64,000 nt of DNA from Acidimicrobiales bacterium (GTDB lineage: Bacteria; Actinomycetota; Acidimicrobiia; Acidimicrobiales; MedAcidi-G1), in the NCBI GenBank assembly GCA_016845305.1, contig JAERSW010000012.1, positions 62,001 to 126,000 of the forward strand, written 5' to 3'. The notes under the pieces were generated by a model. That model saw nothing but the letters and a program-made list of their open reading frames with translations, was not told the DNA's origin and did not search any database. This document shows, piece after piece, positions 18,606 through 28,002 of this stretch; position 1 is the first letter of the stretch, and each line of letters opens with the position of its first letter. Made by a program: the position numbers and the translations under genes.

Positions 18606-18628
18606 GGAGCCCACTAGCGTTCCCTGAC

Positions 18629-19861
18629 GTGTCCGACCGCCCCGCCGACACGCCCGAGCAGGCCGAGCTACGTGCCGCGGCGCGCGCCTTCCTCACCGAG
18701 CACGCCGAGCCGCGGGCCGAGCTCAACCCGTGGCAGGTCTCCGGGTTCCCCGACGATGACGAGGCCCGGGCCTACTTCGAGCACGGCCGCGCCTGGCAGC
18801 GCACCCTGGCCGAGCACGGCTGGGCGGCCCCCACCTGGCCCGCCGAGTTCGGTGGCGGCGGCCAGCCGACCTGGGCCGACCGGATCCTCCGCGAGGAATC
18901 GGCCGACTACGGCTCCCACCCCGGCTTCATCGGGGCCACCATCGCCATGCTCGGTCCCACACTCCTCGCCCATGCCACCGACGACCTGAAGGCCCGCTTC
19001 CTCCCCAGCCTGGTCAGCGGCGAGGTGGCCTGGTGCCAGCTGTTCAGCGAACCCGGCTCCGGCTCGGACCTGGCCTCGCTGGCCACCCGGGCCGTCCTCG
19101 ACGGCGACGAGTGGGTGGTCGACGGCCAGAAGGTCTGGAACTCGTGCGCCCAGTTCGCCGACTGGGGCTTCCTGTTGGCCCGTACCGACCCCGATGCCCC
19201 CAAGCACCAGGGCATCACCTTCCTGCTCGTCGACATGTCGTCGCCGGGCATCGAGGTCCGCCCGCTGGTCCAGGCCAACGGGTCGTCGCACTTCAACGAG
19301 GTCTTCCTGTCCGGCGTCCGCATCCCCGCCGACCAGGTCGTCGGCGAGGTCCACGGCGGCTGGGCCGCAGCCCGCACCGTGTTGGCCAACGAGGCGGCCT
19401 TCATCGGCCGGGGTGGTGGTGCGCCCGCTTCGGACCGCCTCCGCGACCTGGCGGCCCGCCACGGAGGCCTCGACGACCCGACGGTCCGCCAGCGCCTGGC
19501 CGCCATCGTCAGCCGGGAACGCCTCCAGGACCTCATGGGCCAGCGCATCCAGGCCGCGGTCCGCAACGGCCAGCGCCCGCCCTTCGACCCTGCGCTGACC
19601 AAGGTCATGGTCGCCGGCACCAAGGTCCTGACCGGGAACCTCGCCGCCGAACTGGCCGGACCGGCCGCCGTGGCCGGACCCGCAGACGGCGACGCCCGGG
19701 GAACCTGGGTGCGTGCCGAGGTCCTGAACCGGTTCGCCATCTCCATCGGGGGTGGCACCACCGAGGTCCAGAAGAACAACCTCGCCGAACGTTCCCTGGG
19801 CCTGCCCAGGGAGCCCGGCCATGACCGCGACACCGCGTGGAAGGATGTCCCCCGCAACTGA
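18629..19861 (+). CDS. Acyl-CoA dehydrogenase family protein
   Basis: An FAD-dependent enzyme expected to introduce a double bond into an acyl-CoA. The N-terminal helical domain includes the W-A-A-P-T-W-P-A-E-F-G-G motif near residue 70. The middle beta domain carries Q-L-F-S-E-P-G-S-G-S-D-L-A-S, the flavin/substrate-loop signature of this family. The C-terminal helical domain ends with G-G-T-T-E-V-Q-K-N, typical of the FAD-binding tail. At 410 aa it is slightly longer than the usual 380-400, as in actinobacterial FadE paralogues used for steroid or branched substrates. The GTG start lies 8 bases after a -10-like hexamer and has no Shine-Dalgarno site. A palindromic operator lies just upstream. 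The transporter genes follow on the same strand after 25 bases. Confidence 0.9.
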   Translation: MSDRPADTPEQAELRAAARAFLTEHAEPRAELNPWQVSGFPDDDEARAYFEHGRAWQRTLAEHGWAAPTWPAEFGGGGQPTWADRILREESADYGSHPGFIGATIAMLGPTLLAHATDDLKARFLPSLVSGEVAWCQLFSEPGSGSDLASLATRAVLDGDEWVVDGQKVWNSCAQFADWGFLLARTDPDAPKHQGITFLLVDMSSPGIEVRPLVQANGSSHFNEVFLSGVRIPADQVVGEVHGGWAAARTVLANEAAFIGRGGGAPASDRLRDLAARHGGLDDPTVRQRLAAIVSRERLQDLMGQRIQAAVRNGQRPPFDPALTKVMVAGTKVLTGNLAAELAGPAAVAGPADGDARGTWVRAEVLNRFAISIGGGTTEVQKNNLAERSLGLPREPGHDRDTAWKDVPRN

Positions 19862-19886
19862 GCGGGGGCCGGGGGAGACACCGACC

Positions 19887-22145
19887 GTGACCGACGAGAA
19901 CGAACCGAGCGACGCCGACGACGACGGCGTGGTTGCCGACGGCGGCACCGACGCGGGCAGCGGCATGGCCTCGCTGGCCGCCAGCGTGCTCGACGAGGAA
20001 GCGGCCCGTCACGCCGAACAGGAGGCCTCGGAGGTCATGTTCGCCGACGACCTCCTCCCCGGCGTCAAGAGCGAGGGCCTCTCGCTGAAGAAGGGGCTGG
20101 CCATGGGCGGCGGCGCCGCCACCTTCGTGGTCCTCGCCCTGCTCAACTCGCTCGACGAGCTCCAGCACGCCGCCATCGCCGTGCTGGCCCCGGAGATCCG
20201 CGACACGTTCGGCGTGGGTGACGGCACCATCACCTTCATCGCCAGCGCCTCTGGCGCCTTCGTGGTGCTGGGCGCCGTGCCCATGGGCTGGGCCGCCGAC
20301 CGCTTCCGCCGGATCCCCATCATCGGCTGGTCCAGCGTCATCTTCGCCGGCATGGTCGCCCTCTCGGGCCTGGCGGTGAACGCCTTCGCCTTCTTCTGGG
20401 CCCGGTTCGGCGTCGGCATCGCCAAGGCCAACACCATCCCCGTCCACTCGTCGGTCATCGCCGACACCTACCCGATCGGCATCCGCGGCCGCATCGGCGC
20501 CATCGAGAAGGGCTCGGGCCGCGTCCTGGCCGTCCTCAGCCCGGTCATCGTGGGCGGCATCGCCGCCTGGGCCAACGGCCCCGGCGAGGTCGACGGCTGG
20601 CGGTGGGCCTACTACGTGCTCGGCGTCCCGGTGGCCGTCGTCGCCGTCTGGGCCTTCTTCCTGAAGGAGCCCATGCGCGGCCGCTGGGAGAAGGAGGACG
20701 TCCTCGAGGAGTCGTTCACCGAGGAAGACCCCCTCCCGGTCTCCATGGACGCCGCCTTCTCGCGCCTCATGCAGATCAAGACCATGAAGGCGGTCGTCGT
20801 CGGCTTCAGCGCCCTGGGCTTCGGCCTGTTCACCGCCCCGGTACTCGAGAACCTGTGGCTGGAGGACGAGTTCGGCCTCGAGTCGTTCGAACGCGGCGCC
20901 TGGGGCACGTTGTCGGGCCTGGCCACCGTCGTCGCCCTCGTCTACGTCGGCCCCCGCTTCGACCGGATGTGGCGGGAGAACCCCACCCACACCCTCCACC
21001 TGGTCGGCGGCCTGATCGGATTCTCGGCCGTCTTCAAGCCCATCCAGTGGGCCATGCCGAACGTCCCGCTGTTCATCGCCTTCTCCATCCCCACCCTGGT
21101 GATGCTGAGCACGGCGTTCGCCATGGTCGGCCCGCTCATCCAGGCCATCGTCCCCTACCGACTCCGGGGCAGCGGCACGGCGCTCATCACCCTCTACATC
21201 TTCTTCATCGGCGGCACGGGCGGCGGCCTGATCTCGTTCATGTTCGCCGACGCCTGGGGGCCGAGGATCACCACGCTGGTCCTGACCGTGCCGTCGGCCA
21301 TCGTCGGCGGCTGGATCATGTTCCGGGGCGCCCGCCACGTCCGCGGCGACCTGTCACTCAACGTCCAGGAACTCCTCGACGAGCAGGACGAGCAGCGACG
21401 GGCCTCGTCGGACGGCGCGGTCCCCGCCCTGCAGGTCAACAACGTCGACTTCTCCTACGGCTCGGTCCAGGTGCTGTTCGACGTGGCCTTCGAGGTCCAC
21501 AGGGGCGAGACGCTGGCCCTGCTGGGCACCAACGGGGCGGGCAAGTCGACCATCCTGCGGGTCATCAGCGGCCTGGGAATCCCCCAGCGCGGCGTGGTCC
21601 GCCTCCACGGCCGGACCGTCACCTACACCTCGCCGCAGGTCCGATCGAAGCTCGGCATCCAGCAGCTCCCGGGCGGCAAGGGCGTGTTCGGCGACATGAC
21701 CGTCCGCCAGAACCTGGTCATGGGTGCCTACGTCCACCGGGCCGACAAGGACGACGTGGAGCGCCGCATCGACGAGGTCCTCGATCTGTTCCCCGACCTG
21801 GCCCGTCGTCAGGACCAGCGGGCCGGCTCCATGTCGGGCGGCCAGCAGCAGATGCTGGCCCTGGCCCGCGTCCTGCTCCACGACCCCGAGGTCCTGCTCA
21901 TCGACGAGCTCTCCCTCGGCCTCGCCCCCACCGTGGTCCAGGACCTGCTGGTCCTCATCGAGCGGCTCAAGGAGAAGGGCCAGACCATCATCGTGGTGGA
22001 GCAGTCGCTGAACGTGGCCCTGTCCATCGCCGACCGGGCCATCTTCCTCGAGAAGGGCCAGGTGCGCTTCGAGGGTCCAGCCTCCGAGCTGGCCGAACGG
22101 GACGACCTCGCCCGGGCGGTCTTCCTCGGGAAGGACGGTGGCTGA
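19887..22145 (+). CDS. MFS transporter fused to LivF-type ABC ATPase (752 aa)
   Basis: I chose the GTG at 19887 because a GGGGGAGA site lies 8 bases ahead; an earlier in-frame start would extend into the previous gene. The N-terminus is acidic and cytoplasmic (residues 1-65). Residues about 70-495 are a major-facilitator domain with roughly 12 hydrophobic segments and the loop motif G-W-A-A-D-R-F-R-R. Residues about 510-745 are an ABC ATPase of the LivF class: Walker A G-T-N-G-A-G-K-S-T at 547-555, signature S-G-G-Q-Q-Q at 650-655, Walker B L-L-I-D-E-L-S, and V-E-Q at the switch position, as is usual for LivF. It overlaps the LivHMG fusion by 8 bases. The two together supply both ATPases and both permeases of a Liv-type importer. 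No LivJ-type binding protein is in the window. Confidence 0.88.
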   Translation: MTDENEPSDADDDGVVADGGTDAGSGMASLAASVLDEEAARHAEQEASEVMFADDLLPGVKSEGLSLKKGLAMGGGAATFVVLALLNSLDELQHAAIAVLAPEIRDTFGVGDGTITFIASASGAFVVLGAVPMGWAADRFRRIPIIGWSSVIFAGMVALSGLAVNAFAFFWARFGVGIAKANTIPVHSSVIADTYPIGIRGRIGAIEKGSGRVLAVLSPVIVGGIAAWANGPGEVDGWRWAYYVLGVPVAVVAVWAFFLKEPMRGRWEKEDVLEESFTEEDPLPVSMDAAFSRLMQIKTMKAVVVGFSALGFGLFTAPVLENLWLEDEFGLESFERGAWGTLSGLATVVALVYVGPRFDRMWRENPTHTLHLVGGLIGFSAVFKPIQWAMPNVPLFIAFSIPTLVMLSTAFAMVGPLIQAIVPYRLRGSGTALITLYIFFIGGTGGGLISFMFADAWGPRITTLVLTVPSAIVGGWIMFRGARHVRGDLSLNVQELLDEQDEQRRASSDGAVPALQVNNVDFSYGSVQVLFDVAFEVHRGETLALLGTNGAGKSTILRVISGLGIPQRGVVRLHGRTVTYTSPQVRSKLGIQQLPGGKGVFGDMTVRQNLVMGAYVHRADKDDVERRIDEVLDLFPDLARRQDQRAGSMSGGQQQMLALARVLLHDPEVLLIDELSLGLAPTVVQDLLVLIERLKEKGQTIIVVEQSLNVALSIADRAIFLEKGQVRFEGPASELAERDDLARAVFLGKDGG

Positions 22146-24990
22146 CGTGGACGCCAATCCGGTGGTCCTCGCCATCTGGACGACCCGCCAGCTCTGGTTC
22201 GACGGGCTGGTCAACGGCATGGTCTTCGGCCTGCTGGCCCTCGGCGTGGTCCTCGTCTACCGGTCCACCCGGGTCATCAACCTGGCCGTGGGCAACATGG
22301 GTCTTCCGGCCTCGGGGCTCATGAGCCTCATGGTCATCAACCACGGCTTCCCCTACTGGGCCGCCCTGGCCGTCGCCCTGCTCACCGGCACGGTCATCGG
22401 CGCCGCCGTGGAGCGGGCGGTCATCCGCCGCCTGTTCGACGCCCCCCGGGTCATCGTGCTGGTGGCCACCATCGGCCTGGCCCAGCTCATGCAGGCCGTC
22501 CTGGCCTCCCTCCCCGACATCGACGTGGCCAAGGGCAACCGGTTCCCCGTGCCCCTGGGGTTCACCTGGGACGACGTGTTCGGCCTCCGGATCACCGGAC
22601 CCAAGCTGACCATCCTCATCGTCGTCCCCCTGCTGGCCTTCGGGCTGGCGTGGTTCCTGAACCGGACCGTGTTCGGCCAGACCGTCCAGGCCTCGGCGTC
22701 CAACGCGGACCTGGCCCGCATGTCGGGCATCGACCCCAAGATGGTCCAGCTCTTCGTCTGGACGGTGGCCGGCCTGCTGTCCAGCGTCTCGCTCCTCCTC
22801 CTGTCCGGGAACCGGGGCGCACTGACCGGCATGGCCAACCTCGGCCCCAACACCATGACCCGGGCCCTGGCCGCCGCGGTTATCGCCGGCATGGTGTCGT
22901 TCCCCCGGGCGCTGGTGGCCGGCCTGGTGATCGGCGTGGTCCAGGCCCACGTGCAGTTCAACTTCCTCGGCCAGAGCGGACTCATCGACTTCCTGCTCTT
23001 CATCGTGGTGGCCATCGCCGTGGCCTTCCAGAGCCGGGGCGTGGCCGACGACGAGGGCTCGTTCTCGTTCTCGGCCCGACGCCGCCCCATCCCGGAACGG
23101 CTCCGGGAGGTCTGGTGGGTCCGCCACCTGTCGACCATGGCGTGTGGCCTGCTGCTGGTGATCGCCATCGTGCTGCCGCTGGTCGTGACGCTCCCGTCGC
23201 GGCACCTTCTGTACGCCAGCATCCTCGGCTTCGCCGTCTGCGCGCTGTCGATGACCATCGTGACCGGCTGGGCCGGGCAGCTGTCCCTCAGCCAGATGGC
23301 CTTCGCCGGGGTGGGCGCCCTCATCGCCGCCGGCTTCAACCGGGGCCTCGAGGTGGGCCTCGGCTTCGGCGAGTGGCACCTGGCCACCCTGTCGGTCCCC
23401 CGGGTCCCCTACGTGGTGTCGATGCTCCTGGCGTCGGTCGTCGCCGGGGGGGTGGCCGCGCTGATCGGCCTCGGCGCGCTCCGGGTCAAGGGCCTGCTCC
23501 TGGCCATCACCACCTTCGCCTTCGCCCTGGCCGCCCAGCAGTACCTGTTCAAGCGGCCGGCCTTCAACGGCGGCTTCCGCCAGAGCATCCCGTTCCGTCG
23601 GGGCAGCGTCGGCCCCCTCGACCTGTCCAGCCAGCGCTCCTACTACTACTTCTGCCTGGCCGTCCTGATCGTCCTGCTCCTGGTGGTCCGGCGACTGCGG
23701 TCCAGCGGCATCGGCCGGACGATCATCGGCGTGCGGGAGAACGAGTACACGGCAGCCGCCTACACCGTCGGCCCGTCGCGGACCAAGCTGATGGCCTTCG
23801 CACTCGCCGGGGCCGTGGCCGGCATGGGCGGGGCGCTGCTCGGCGGCCTCGTCCAGAACATCCCCTACTCGGACCGCCTGTTCCAGATCGGCGACTCGCT
23901 CCGCCTGGTGTCGATGGTCGTCATCGGCGGCCTGGGCACCATCATGGGCCCGGTCATCGGCGCCCTCTGGGTGGTCGGCCTCCCCGCCTTCTGGCCCGAG
24001 AACGACCTGGTCCCGCTGTTCACCTCGAGCATCGGCCTGCTTATCCTGCTGCTGTACTTCCCCGGCGGCCTGATCCAGATCGCCTACTCAGCCCGCGACG
24101 CCCTGCTTCGCATCGCCGATGCCCGGCTCGGCCCGGCCGACACCTCGCGGGTCACCGCGCCCCCGGCGGTGGCCATCGGCGGTGGCGACCGGCCGGCCAT
24201 CGAGGGCCCGGCCATCGCGGTGTCCGGCGTGTCGGTCACCTTCGGGGGCCTGCGCGCTGTCGACGACGTGACCCTGGAGGCCCGGGCCGGCGAGGTGGTG
24301 GGCCTGATCGGCACCAACGGCGCCGGCAAGTCCACCCTGATGAACGCCATCGGCGGGTTCGCCCCGTCCGAGGGCACCGTCGAGATCCTCGGCCACGACG
24401 CCTCGACCATGGGCTCGGCCAACCGGGCCCGGCTCGGCCTGGGTCGGACCTTCCAGGCCGCCCGCCTCTTCCCCGAACTGACGGTGCGCGAGACGGTGCA
24501 GGTGGCCCTCGAGGCCCGGGGGCGGACCGGCCTGCTGTCCACCGCCCTCTTCCTGCCCACGGCCTCGCGGGCCGAACGGGCCAAGCGCTCCGAGGCCGAC
24601 GACCTGATCGGCTTCCTCGGCCTCGGTCGCTACGGCGACGCCTTCGTGGCCGACCTGTCGACCGGCACCCGCCGCATCGTGGAGCTGGCCGGCCTGCTGG
24701 CGCTCGACGCCCGCGTCCTGTGCCTGGACGAGCCGACGGCCGGCATCGCCCAGCGGGAGACCGAGGCCTTCGGACCGCTGCTCAAGCAGATCCAGCAGGA
24801 ACTGGGCGCCACCATGGTCGTGATCGAGCACGACATGCCGATGATCATGGCCCTCTCCGACCGGGTGTACTGCCTGGAGGCCGGCCAGGTCATCGCCGAG
24901 GGCACCCCCGACGAAGTCCGCAACGACCCGAAGGTGGTGGCCAGCTACCTGGGCACCGACGAGCGGGCCATCGCCCGGAGCGACTCCTGA
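22138..24990 (+). CDS. LivH-LivM-LivG fusion, branched-chain amino-acid-type ABC transporter
   Basis: Three normally separate subunits lie in one 950-residue chain. Residues about 12-310 are a LivH permease (early motif G-L-L-A-L-G-V-V-L-V-Y). Residues about 335-645 are a LivM permease, including G-W-A-G-Q-L-S-L-S-Q and a late G-G-L-G-T-I-M-G-P. Residues about 695-940 are a LivG ATPase: Walker A G-T-N-G-A-G-K-S-T at 725-733, Walker B V-L-C-L-D-E-P-T-A-G and switch His in V-I-E-H-D. The ATPase signature is L-S-T-G-T-R-R (840-846) rather than the usual L-S-x-G-Q. A GTG at 22147 is an alternative start. The natural substrate could be amino acids, but Liv-type systems also carry amides, urea and aromatic acids; the neighbouring acyl-CoA genes leave this open. 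Confidence 0.9.
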   Translation: MADVDANPVVLAIWTTRQLWFDGLVNGMVFGLLALGVVLVYRSTRVINLAVGNMGLPASGLMSLMVINHGFPYWAALAVALLTGTVIGAAVERAVIRRLFDAPRVIVLVATIGLAQLMQAVLASLPDIDVAKGNRFPVPLGFTWDDVFGLRITGPKLTILIVVPLLAFGLAWFLNRTVFGQTVQASASNADLARMSGIDPKMVQLFVWTVAGLLSSVSLLLLSGNRGALTGMANLGPNTMTRALAAAVIAGMVSFPRALVAGLVIGVVQAHVQFNFLGQSGLIDFLLFIVVAIAVAFQSRGVADDEGSFSFSARRRPIPERLREVWWVRHLSTMACGLLLVIAIVLPLVVTLPSRHLLYASILGFAVCALSMTIVTGWAGQLSLSQMAFAGVGALIAAGFNRGLEVGLGFGEWHLATLSVPRVPYVVSMLLASVVAGGVAALIGLGALRVKGLLLAITTFAFALAAQQYLFKRPAFNGGFRQSIPFRRGSVGPLDLSSQRSYYYFCLAVLIVLLLVVRRLRSSGIGRTIIGVRENEYTAAAYTVGPSRTKLMAFALAGAVAGMGGALLGGLVQNIPYSDRLFQIGDSLRLVSMVVIGGLGTIMGPVIGALWVVGLPAFWPENDLVPLFTSSIGLLILLLYFPGGLIQIAYSARDALLRIADARLGPADTSRVTAPPAVAIGGGDRPAIEGPAIAVSGVSVTFGGLRAVDDVTLEARAGEVVGLIGTNGAGKSTLMNAIGGFAPSEGTVEILGHDASTMGSANRARLGLGRTFQAARLFPELTVRETVQVALEARGRTGLLSTALFLPTASRAERAKRSEADDLIGFLGLGRYGDAFVADLSTGTRRIVELAGLLALDARVLCLDEPTAGIAQRETEAFGPLLKQIQQELGATMVVIEHDMPMIMALSDRVYCLEAGQVIAEGTPDEVRNDPKVVASYLGTDERAIARSDS

Positions 24991-25026
24991 CGCCCCAGCC
25001 CCGGGTCCCCGCCGTCGACGGACCGA

Positions 25027-26124
25027 CTACTCGTCGCCGTCGCTCCCCGACCGGCGTTCCAGCAGGTCGTCGCGGATCTCGGTGCCCGCCGGGGCGGCGT
25101 CGGTCCGCTCGGCCACCTGGTTGACCCAGACCGTCCGCTGCGGGAACGGGATCTCGATGCCGTTCACGTCGAACGCCTTCTTGAGACGGGCCCGGATGAG
25201 GCGGCCGGTGGCCCACTGCTCACCCGGCTCGGTCTTGACGGCGAGGCGGATCGAGATGGCGTCGGCACCGAAGTTCTGGACGCCCCAGATCTCCGGCTCC
25301 TCGATGATGGTCGCCGACTCGACCTCCTCGCGCCACACTGCGTCGGCCACCTCCTTGATGACCGAGGCCGCCAGGTCGATGTCGGTGTCGTAGGCCACGT
25401 CGACGTCGAGGACCGTCCGGGCCCACAGCTGCGACGAGTTGCCGACCCGCCGGATCTCGCCGTTGGGCACCACCCACAGGGCCCCGTTGACGTCACGGAG
25501 CACCGTGGTTCGCAGGGTCACCTTCTCGACGGTGCCCGAGGCCGCTCCGACGTCCACGTAGTCGCCGACCCCGTACTGGTCCTCGATGATGATGAAGATG
25601 CCGGCGATGAAGTCGGCCACCAGGGACTGGGCACCGAACCCGACGGCCAGGCCGACGATGCCGGCGCCGGCGATGAGCGGCCCCAGGTCGAGGCCCAGCT
25701 CGCCGAGGGCGATCATGAAGGCCAGGGCGTAGACGGCGAACCCGGCCAGGCTTCGGAGCACGGCGCCGAGGGTCATGGCCCGCTGACGGGCCCGCTCGGC
25801 CTGGTCGTGGATGCGCTGGATCCGGTTGCGGGCCCGCCGACCCAGGCGGGACAGGGTGGCGCTGGACGCCTCCTCGGCCTCGCCCTCCTCCCGGGTCCGG
25901 GTCTCGACCAGGCGGGACACCATCCGGTCGATGGCCCTCTTGACCAGCCGGTTCACCACCAGGGCGCCGATCAGGATGACCACCACCTTGAGCGGTCGCT
26001 CGATCACCCAGTCCAGCAACGAGGCCAGGGCCTCGTTTCCGGTCGCGTCCCAGATCCACTCGCAGGTCAGCCCCGGTTCGAGGCCGCAGGCATCGACCAG
26101 TCCGGGATCCGTCGTGTCAGCCAT
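25027..26124 (-). CDS. Small-conductance mechanosensitive channel (MscS family)
   Basis: A membrane channel predicted to open under hypo-osmotic stress. The start is the ATG at 26124, with GGAGGTG 5-6 bases upstream; a GTG at 26133 also exists. There is one hydrophobic segment near residue 45, then a charged Arg/Glu-rich cytoplasmic loop. Two more follow: one near residue 130, and the pore-lining helix with Gly/Ala spacing (A-G-I-V-G-L-A-V-G-F-G-A-Q) near 160. After it come the MscS beta-domain motifs, including V-P-N-G-E-I-R-R-V-G-N, and a C-terminal alpha/beta domain ending in a charged tail. The length (365 aa) is slightly above that of E. coli MscS (286) because of the loop and tail. It follows the small membrane protein downstream of dnaB by 36 bases. 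Confidence 0.92.
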   Translation of the reverse strand: MADTTDPGLVDACGLEPGLTCEWIWDATGNEALASLLDWVIERPLKVVVILIGALVVNRLVKRAIDRMVSRLVETRTREEGEAEEASSATLSRLGRRARNRIQRIHDQAERARQRAMTLGAVLRSLAGFAVYALAFMIALGELGLDLGPLIAGAGIVGLAVGFGAQSLVADFIAGIFIIIEDQYGVGDYVDVGAASGTVEKVTLRTTVLRDVNGALWVVPNGEIRRVGNSSQLWARTVLDVDVAYDTDIDLAASVIKEVADAVWREEVESATIIEEPEIWGVQNFGADAISIRLAVKTEPGEQWATGRLIRARLKKAFDVNGIEIPFPQRTVWVNQVAERTDAAPAGTEIRDDLLERRSGSDGDE

Positions 26125-26160
26125 CGCCGTCACCTCCGGCCCGGACGGTAGTGGACCGGA

Positions 26161-26364
26161 TCAGCCGACGAGGGTGGCCAGCGCCCACAGGGCCGCCAAC
26201 GACCCGAGGACGATGTAGAGGACGCTGCGCCACATCGGCGGACGCTCGAGGTCCTCGTCGTCCCGGACGGCCGGTGGGCGGACGAGGGCCAGGGCGTTGC
26301 CGACGGCCATGGCGCCGCCGAGGGCCAGCAGCAGCCAGCCCAGGAGGTTCTCGCCCAGGAACAC
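26161..26364 (-). CDS. Small two-helix membrane protein (67 aa)
   Basis: The start is the GTG at 26364, 11 bases after the dnaB stop, with GGAG 5 bases upstream. The protein has two hydrophobic segments (about residues 8-27 and 46-65) joined by a charged loop (R-D-D-E-D-L-E-R-P-P-M-W). Both ends are short, so it is a hairpin membrane protein. I recognise no family. Its position between dnaB and mscS suggests co-transcription with them rather than a shared function. Confidence 0.65.
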   Translation of the reverse strand: MFLGENLLGWLLLALGGAMAVGNALALVRPPAVRDDEDLERPPMWRSVLYIVLGSLAALWALATLVG

Positions 26365-26375
26365 GTCCGCTCCGG

Positions 26376-27926
26376 TCAGCCGGCCCGGGCCATGTTGGCG
26401 AACCGGGTGTAGCGGGGAATCCACGCCAGCTTCACGGTGCCGGTGGGTCCGTTGCGGTGCTTGGCGATGATCACCTCGGCCATGCCACCGTCCACGGAGT
26501 CCTGGTTGTAGACCTCGTCCCGGTACAGGAAGAGCACCACGTCGGCGTCCTGCTCGATCGAGCCCGACTCGCGCAGGTCGGCCAGCATGGGCCGCTTGTC
26601 CTGGCGGGACTCGAGGCCGCGGGAGAGCTGCGACAAGCCGATCACCGGGCACTGCAGCTCGCGGGCCAGGATCTTGAGCCCCCGGCTGATCTCCGAGACC
26701 TCGACCTGTCGGCTCTCCGCGGTGCTGCGGCCGGTCATGAGCTGGATGTAGTCCACGATGACCACGCCCAGCTTGCCCACCCGGCTCTTGAGGCGACGGG
26801 CCTTGGCCCGGATCTCCATGACCGACGTGTTGGGGTTGTCGTCGATCCAGATGTGGGCCTCGCCCAGCTTGCCCACCCCCCGGTTGATCTTCGTCCAGTC
26901 GTCGGAGGTCAGCTGGCCGTTGCGGATGGTGGTGGCGTCCACCCGGGCCTCCGAGCAGAGGATCCGCTGGCAGAGCTCCAGCTGGCTCATCTCCAGCGAG
27001 AAGACCACGGTGGGGAGTTCCTCGCGGATGCCGACGTGGGCGGCGATGCCGAGGGCGAACGACGTCTTGCCCATGGCCGGGCGGGCACCCACGATGACCA
27101 GCGACTCGTCCTGGAGGCCGGACAGCATCTGGTCGAGGTCTCCGTAGCCCGACGGCGTCCCGGTGATCTCCTGGCCCCGCTCGTAGAGGTCCTCGAGGCG
27201 GTCGAGGTTGGCGCTCAGCAGGTCGCGCATCTGGGCCATCGAGTCGGTGACCCGGCCCTGCCCCACCTGGAAGACGAGGTTCTCGGCCTCGTCGACCGCC
27301 TTGACCACGTCGTCGGGATGGCCGTAGCCGATCTCCGAGATCTCGTTGGCGGCACCGATCAGGCTGCGGAGCGTGGCGTGCTCCTGGACGATGGTGGCGT
27401 ACTTGGTGGCGCTCGACGTGGCCGGCGTGGAGGCCTGGAGCTCCAGGAGGAGTCCCGGGCCGCCGATCTGGTCGAGCAGCCCGGCACGGGTGAGCGCCTC
27501 GGCCACGGTGACCGGGTCGGCCGGTTCGCCGGCCGAGTAGAGCCCGCAGATGGCCTCGAACACGTGGCCGTGGGACGGCTTGTAGAAGTGCTCGGCGGCC
27601 ACCACCTCCAGCGCGTCGGCGATGGCGTCGCGGGACAGGAGCATGGCCCCCAGGAGGGAAGCCTCGGCGTCCAGGTTGTGGGGCGGGACCCGCAGCGAGG
27701 AACCGCCGGTGGCGCGGCCCCCTCGGTCGGCGTCCCGACCACGACCGGGGGTCGGCTCCCAGCGCGGTGGCTCGTCCAGGGCCGGCGGCTCCTCCAGCGG
27801 AGGTGGTTCGTCCATCGGCGGCGGACCGGGATCCACCCCGTCCCCGGGACCGGCGGCCGGTCCGTGACCCTGACCCTCGGACGGCCCCTGGTCCTCGGTC
27901 AACTGGTCGTCGGATGACGCGTTCAT
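26376..27926 (-). CDS. dnaB: Replicative DNA helicase DnaB
   Basis: The hexameric helicase that unwinds DNA ahead of the replication fork. An unusual Pro/Glu/Gly-rich N-terminal tail (about residues 1-75, with repeats of D-E-P-P) precedes the normal start of the family at P-P-H-N-L-D-A-E. The N-terminal domain covers about 80-180. The RecA-like domain has Walker A G-A-R-P-A-M-G-K-T, Walker B V-V-I-V-D-Y-I-Q-L-M, and the arginine-finger region near S-R-G-L-E-S-R. There is no intein at the Walker A site, unlike in many mycobacteria. The ATG has GGAGG about 7 bases upstream. It lies downstream of rpsF-ssb-rpsR-rplI, as in many bacteria, but a strong hairpin separates it from rplI, so it may have its own promoter. 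Confidence 0.97.
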   Translation of the reverse strand: MNASSDDQLTEDQGPSEGQGHGPAAGPGDGVDPGPPPMDEPPPLEEPPALDEPPRWEPTPGRGRDADRGGRATGGSSLRVPPHNLDAEASLLGAMLLSRDAIADALEVVAAEHFYKPSHGHVFEAICGLYSAGEPADPVTVAEALTRAGLLDQIGGPGLLLELQASTPATSSATKYATIVQEHATLRSLIGAANEISEIGYGHPDDVVKAVDEAENLVFQVGQGRVTDSMAQMRDLLSANLDRLEDLYERGQEITGTPSGYGDLDQMLSGLQDESLVIVGARPAMGKTSFALGIAAHVGIREELPTVVFSLEMSQLELCQRILCSEARVDATTIRNGQLTSDDWTKINRGVGKLGEAHIWIDDNPNTSVMEIRAKARRLKSRVGKLGVVIVDYIQLMTGRSTAESRQVEVSEISRGLKILARELQCPVIGLSQLSRGLESRQDKRPMLADLRESGSIEQDADVVLFLYRDEVYNQDSVDGGMAEVIIAKHRNGPTGTVKLAWIPRYTRFANMARAG

Positions 27927-28002
27927 GCCGAACCTCCGGTCGCCGCCCCAGCCATGGGGGGAATCATGCCGGTGGAACGCTGTGGGGAACCAGAAGGAAA
28001 AG

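Noticed and set aside
26376-27926. Intein search in dnaB, gyrA and gyrB
   Set aside because: All three have normal lengths and continuous family motifs at the usual insertion points.
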